Below, piece by piece: positions 62,661 to 64,000 of a stretch of 64,000 nucleotides of DNA (position 1 is its first letter; each line of letters opens with the position of its first letter). This DNA is from Trileptium ribeirensis (lineage: Eukaryota; Nematoda; Enoplea; Enoplida; Thoracostomopsidae). The translations under genes were made by a program, and so were the position numbers. The notes under the pieces are model-generated. The model had not been told where the DNA came from. It saw nothing but the letters and a program-made list of their open reading frames with translations, and ran no database searches. The stretch spans positions 1-64,000 of the forward strand of contig JASANE010021256.1 in assembly GCA_030248225.1 (NCBI GenBank), written 5' to 3'.

Positions 62661-62930
62661 TATAAATATATGGAAAGTAATAGTCCTGGTTCTATATTGA
62701 CAACCCAACCTAGCGTAAGTAGCGGTTGTCTTTATGAGTTGCGATTGCCCGGGGCGACTTTGGTGTCCAACAATAGTGCTCAGAATGTTCTACCAGCATG
62801 CTCCTGTTATTTGCCAAATAATACTGCCCTAGACGGGTGCGCGCCATCAAGTTAACCCAGTATCCGTCATTCCTTGTAAGATCCCATACGTTACAACAAT
62901 ATCTTACAAAGCAACTATCTAATACGGCAA
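62661..62930. other. Short spacer with an unassigned 61-codon frame
   Basis: A frame at 62670-62855 begins MESNSPGSILTTQPSVSSG and has non-AT-biased codons, but no family is recognised. It lies between the GC-rich block and the 30-bp tandem array. Confidence 0.25.
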
Positions 62931-63272
62931 GGTTTATAACATTTTTTATAAAATACTACAAAGTTTATAACATTTTTATAAAACACTACAAAGTTTATAA
63001 CATTTTTATAAAACACTACAAAGTTTATAGCATTTTTATAAAACACTACAAAGTTTATAACATTTTTATAAAACACTACAAAGTTTATAACATTTTTATA
63101 AAACACTACAAAGTTTATAACATTTTTATAAAACACTACAAAGTTTATAACATTTTTATACAACACTACAAAGTTTATAACATTTTTTATAAAACACTAC
63201 AAAGTTTATAACATTTTTATAAAACACTACAAGGTTTATAACATTTTTATAAAACTCTATAAAGTTTATAAC
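62931..63272. repeat. Tandem array, about 11 copies of a 30-bp unit
   Basis: The unit contains aaagtttataacatttttat followed by aaaacactac. The central copies are identical, and the outer copies carry single-base changes and one-base length differences. Because 30 is a multiple of three, the array opens frames on both strands with a repeated ten-residue motif. This is a consequence of unit length and not evidence of translation. Confidence 0.97.
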
Positions 63273-64000
63273 TGAATAACCTTTAATATGGTATGGCTGC
63301 TCCTACCACAATTTCCTAAAACAACCCTTGACCATACTTAGTATTTCGTTTGTTACCAATGCCAACGGGTTTTCGCCACGATTTAAGGTGCCGGAATCAG
63401 GAAGATTCTCGTAACGGGGCCGGAACGAGCCTGTTACATCTCTTATATTCTTAAATGGAAATATTCGGACCTAATTATACGGGTTGTGAATAAATTGTCA
63501 CCTGCCTAAGATCTGTTTGCTAAAAATAGTTTATACCGAGGTCTCGTAACTTAAGACATCTCTAAAATTTAGTTAAGCCATCGCAGAAGTGGCAGCCGGG
63601 ACGCCTTCGCCACTTGGCAATTTTGTTATCTAGTATTTGAAACTAAGTACGTAATTTACTTACTAGGGCTCGGCCTGATCACGTTAAATGGTCACTATTT
63701 CGTTTATGAATGACCAGCGGCCACCAGTGGTTTATCCTGACCCTCGTTAAACAAACCCCGAGAATTTTCAAACCAAGTCCTCTTCCTATATTTTTAAGGG
63801 GAAATGACTTTTCCCATATAGCCTAAAGGTGAAATTGTATTCCAGCACTGTCGTTCGACTTTCACTTGTAGTAACTCTCTTAGCTCGTTCCGGGAACCAG
63901 CGTGCCTTGTCCCGGATTTTGATATCTACTGAATACGAGAAGCTATAGAATATCCCCGTAATGGCAATATATATATAATTCAAGACTGCAATGACACATT
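63273..64000. other. No feature recognised
   Basis: The sequence has mixed composition with no open frame of note. The wording near 63360-63440 (gtgccggaatcaggaagatt, ggggccggaacgagcctgtt) is GC-richer and may continue the unidentified element upstream, but I see no terminal repeats. Confidence 0.35.

Noticed and set aside
1..64000. CRISPR arrays, bacterial operons, riboswitches or phage genes
   Set aside because: The window is intron-containing eukaryotic DNA. The tandem arrays lack the repeat-spacer alternation of CRISPR, and no prokaryotic gene organisation is seen.

Overview
This is eukaryotic, almost certainly invertebrate metazoan, nuclear DNA. It is AT-rich, has spliceosomal GT...AG introns of up to about 3.7 kb, and holds an animal scaffold gene (rhophilin) surrounded by decayed animal-type transposons: CR1/L2-like and RTE-like non-LTR elements, piggyBac, mariner, MITEs and tRNA-derived SINE-like repeats. 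I cannot name the species. The protein is diverged enough from vertebrate and insect rhophilins to suggest a fast-evolving lineage.

Layout. 1-9888: no coding exon recognised, only dispersed repeat fragments. 9889-36298 (+): 15 exons of a rhophilin-family gene, reading in order HR1 Rho-binding segment, BRO1 domain, PDZ domain and a basic C-terminal tail ending in TGA at 36296-36298. Twelve of the 14 junctions use standard sites in matching phase. One needs a GC donor, and one (exon 6 to 7) has no clean solution. The first codons and the start of HR1 are not found and probably lie upstream of the window. The introns carry a mariner remnant with both ends (27357-28607, antisense), a seven-copy array of about 126 bp (29071-29965), a 231-bp tandem duplication beside exon 6, a decayed extra copy of part of exon 4, and several MITEs.

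36299-45600: intergenic and repeat-rich. It includes a MITE nested in another repeat (37.2-37.9 kb), a second copy of a tRNA-Ser/Leu-like SINE (41.3-41.6 kb) and a 250-bp foldback element (43.5-43.7 kb). 45679-48610: a broken CR1/L2-like retrotransposon (ORF1-like protein, endonuclease, reverse transcriptase), itself interrupted by a TTAA-flanked element that carries tRNA-like A and B boxes (47137-47415). 48611-50159: a degenerate piggyBac-like transposon that keeps the C-terminal half of its transposase. 54072-54325 (-): a possible exon of an AhpC/TSA (PRXL2-type) protein. 56200-58110: a broken RTE-like element. 59600-62700: a block with distinctly higher GC and no recognised coding content. 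62930-63270: an array of about 11 copies of a 30-bp unit.

The only intact-looking host gene is rhophilin, a scaffold expected to bind Rho-GTP and link it to endosomal and cytoskeletal partners. The most unusual finding is the TTAA/inverted-repeat element with an internal tRNA-like promoter, seen in two copies. Next are a nested MITE whose empty target site is preserved in a sister repeat, and the duplicated exon and odd splice sites in the rhophilin gene.
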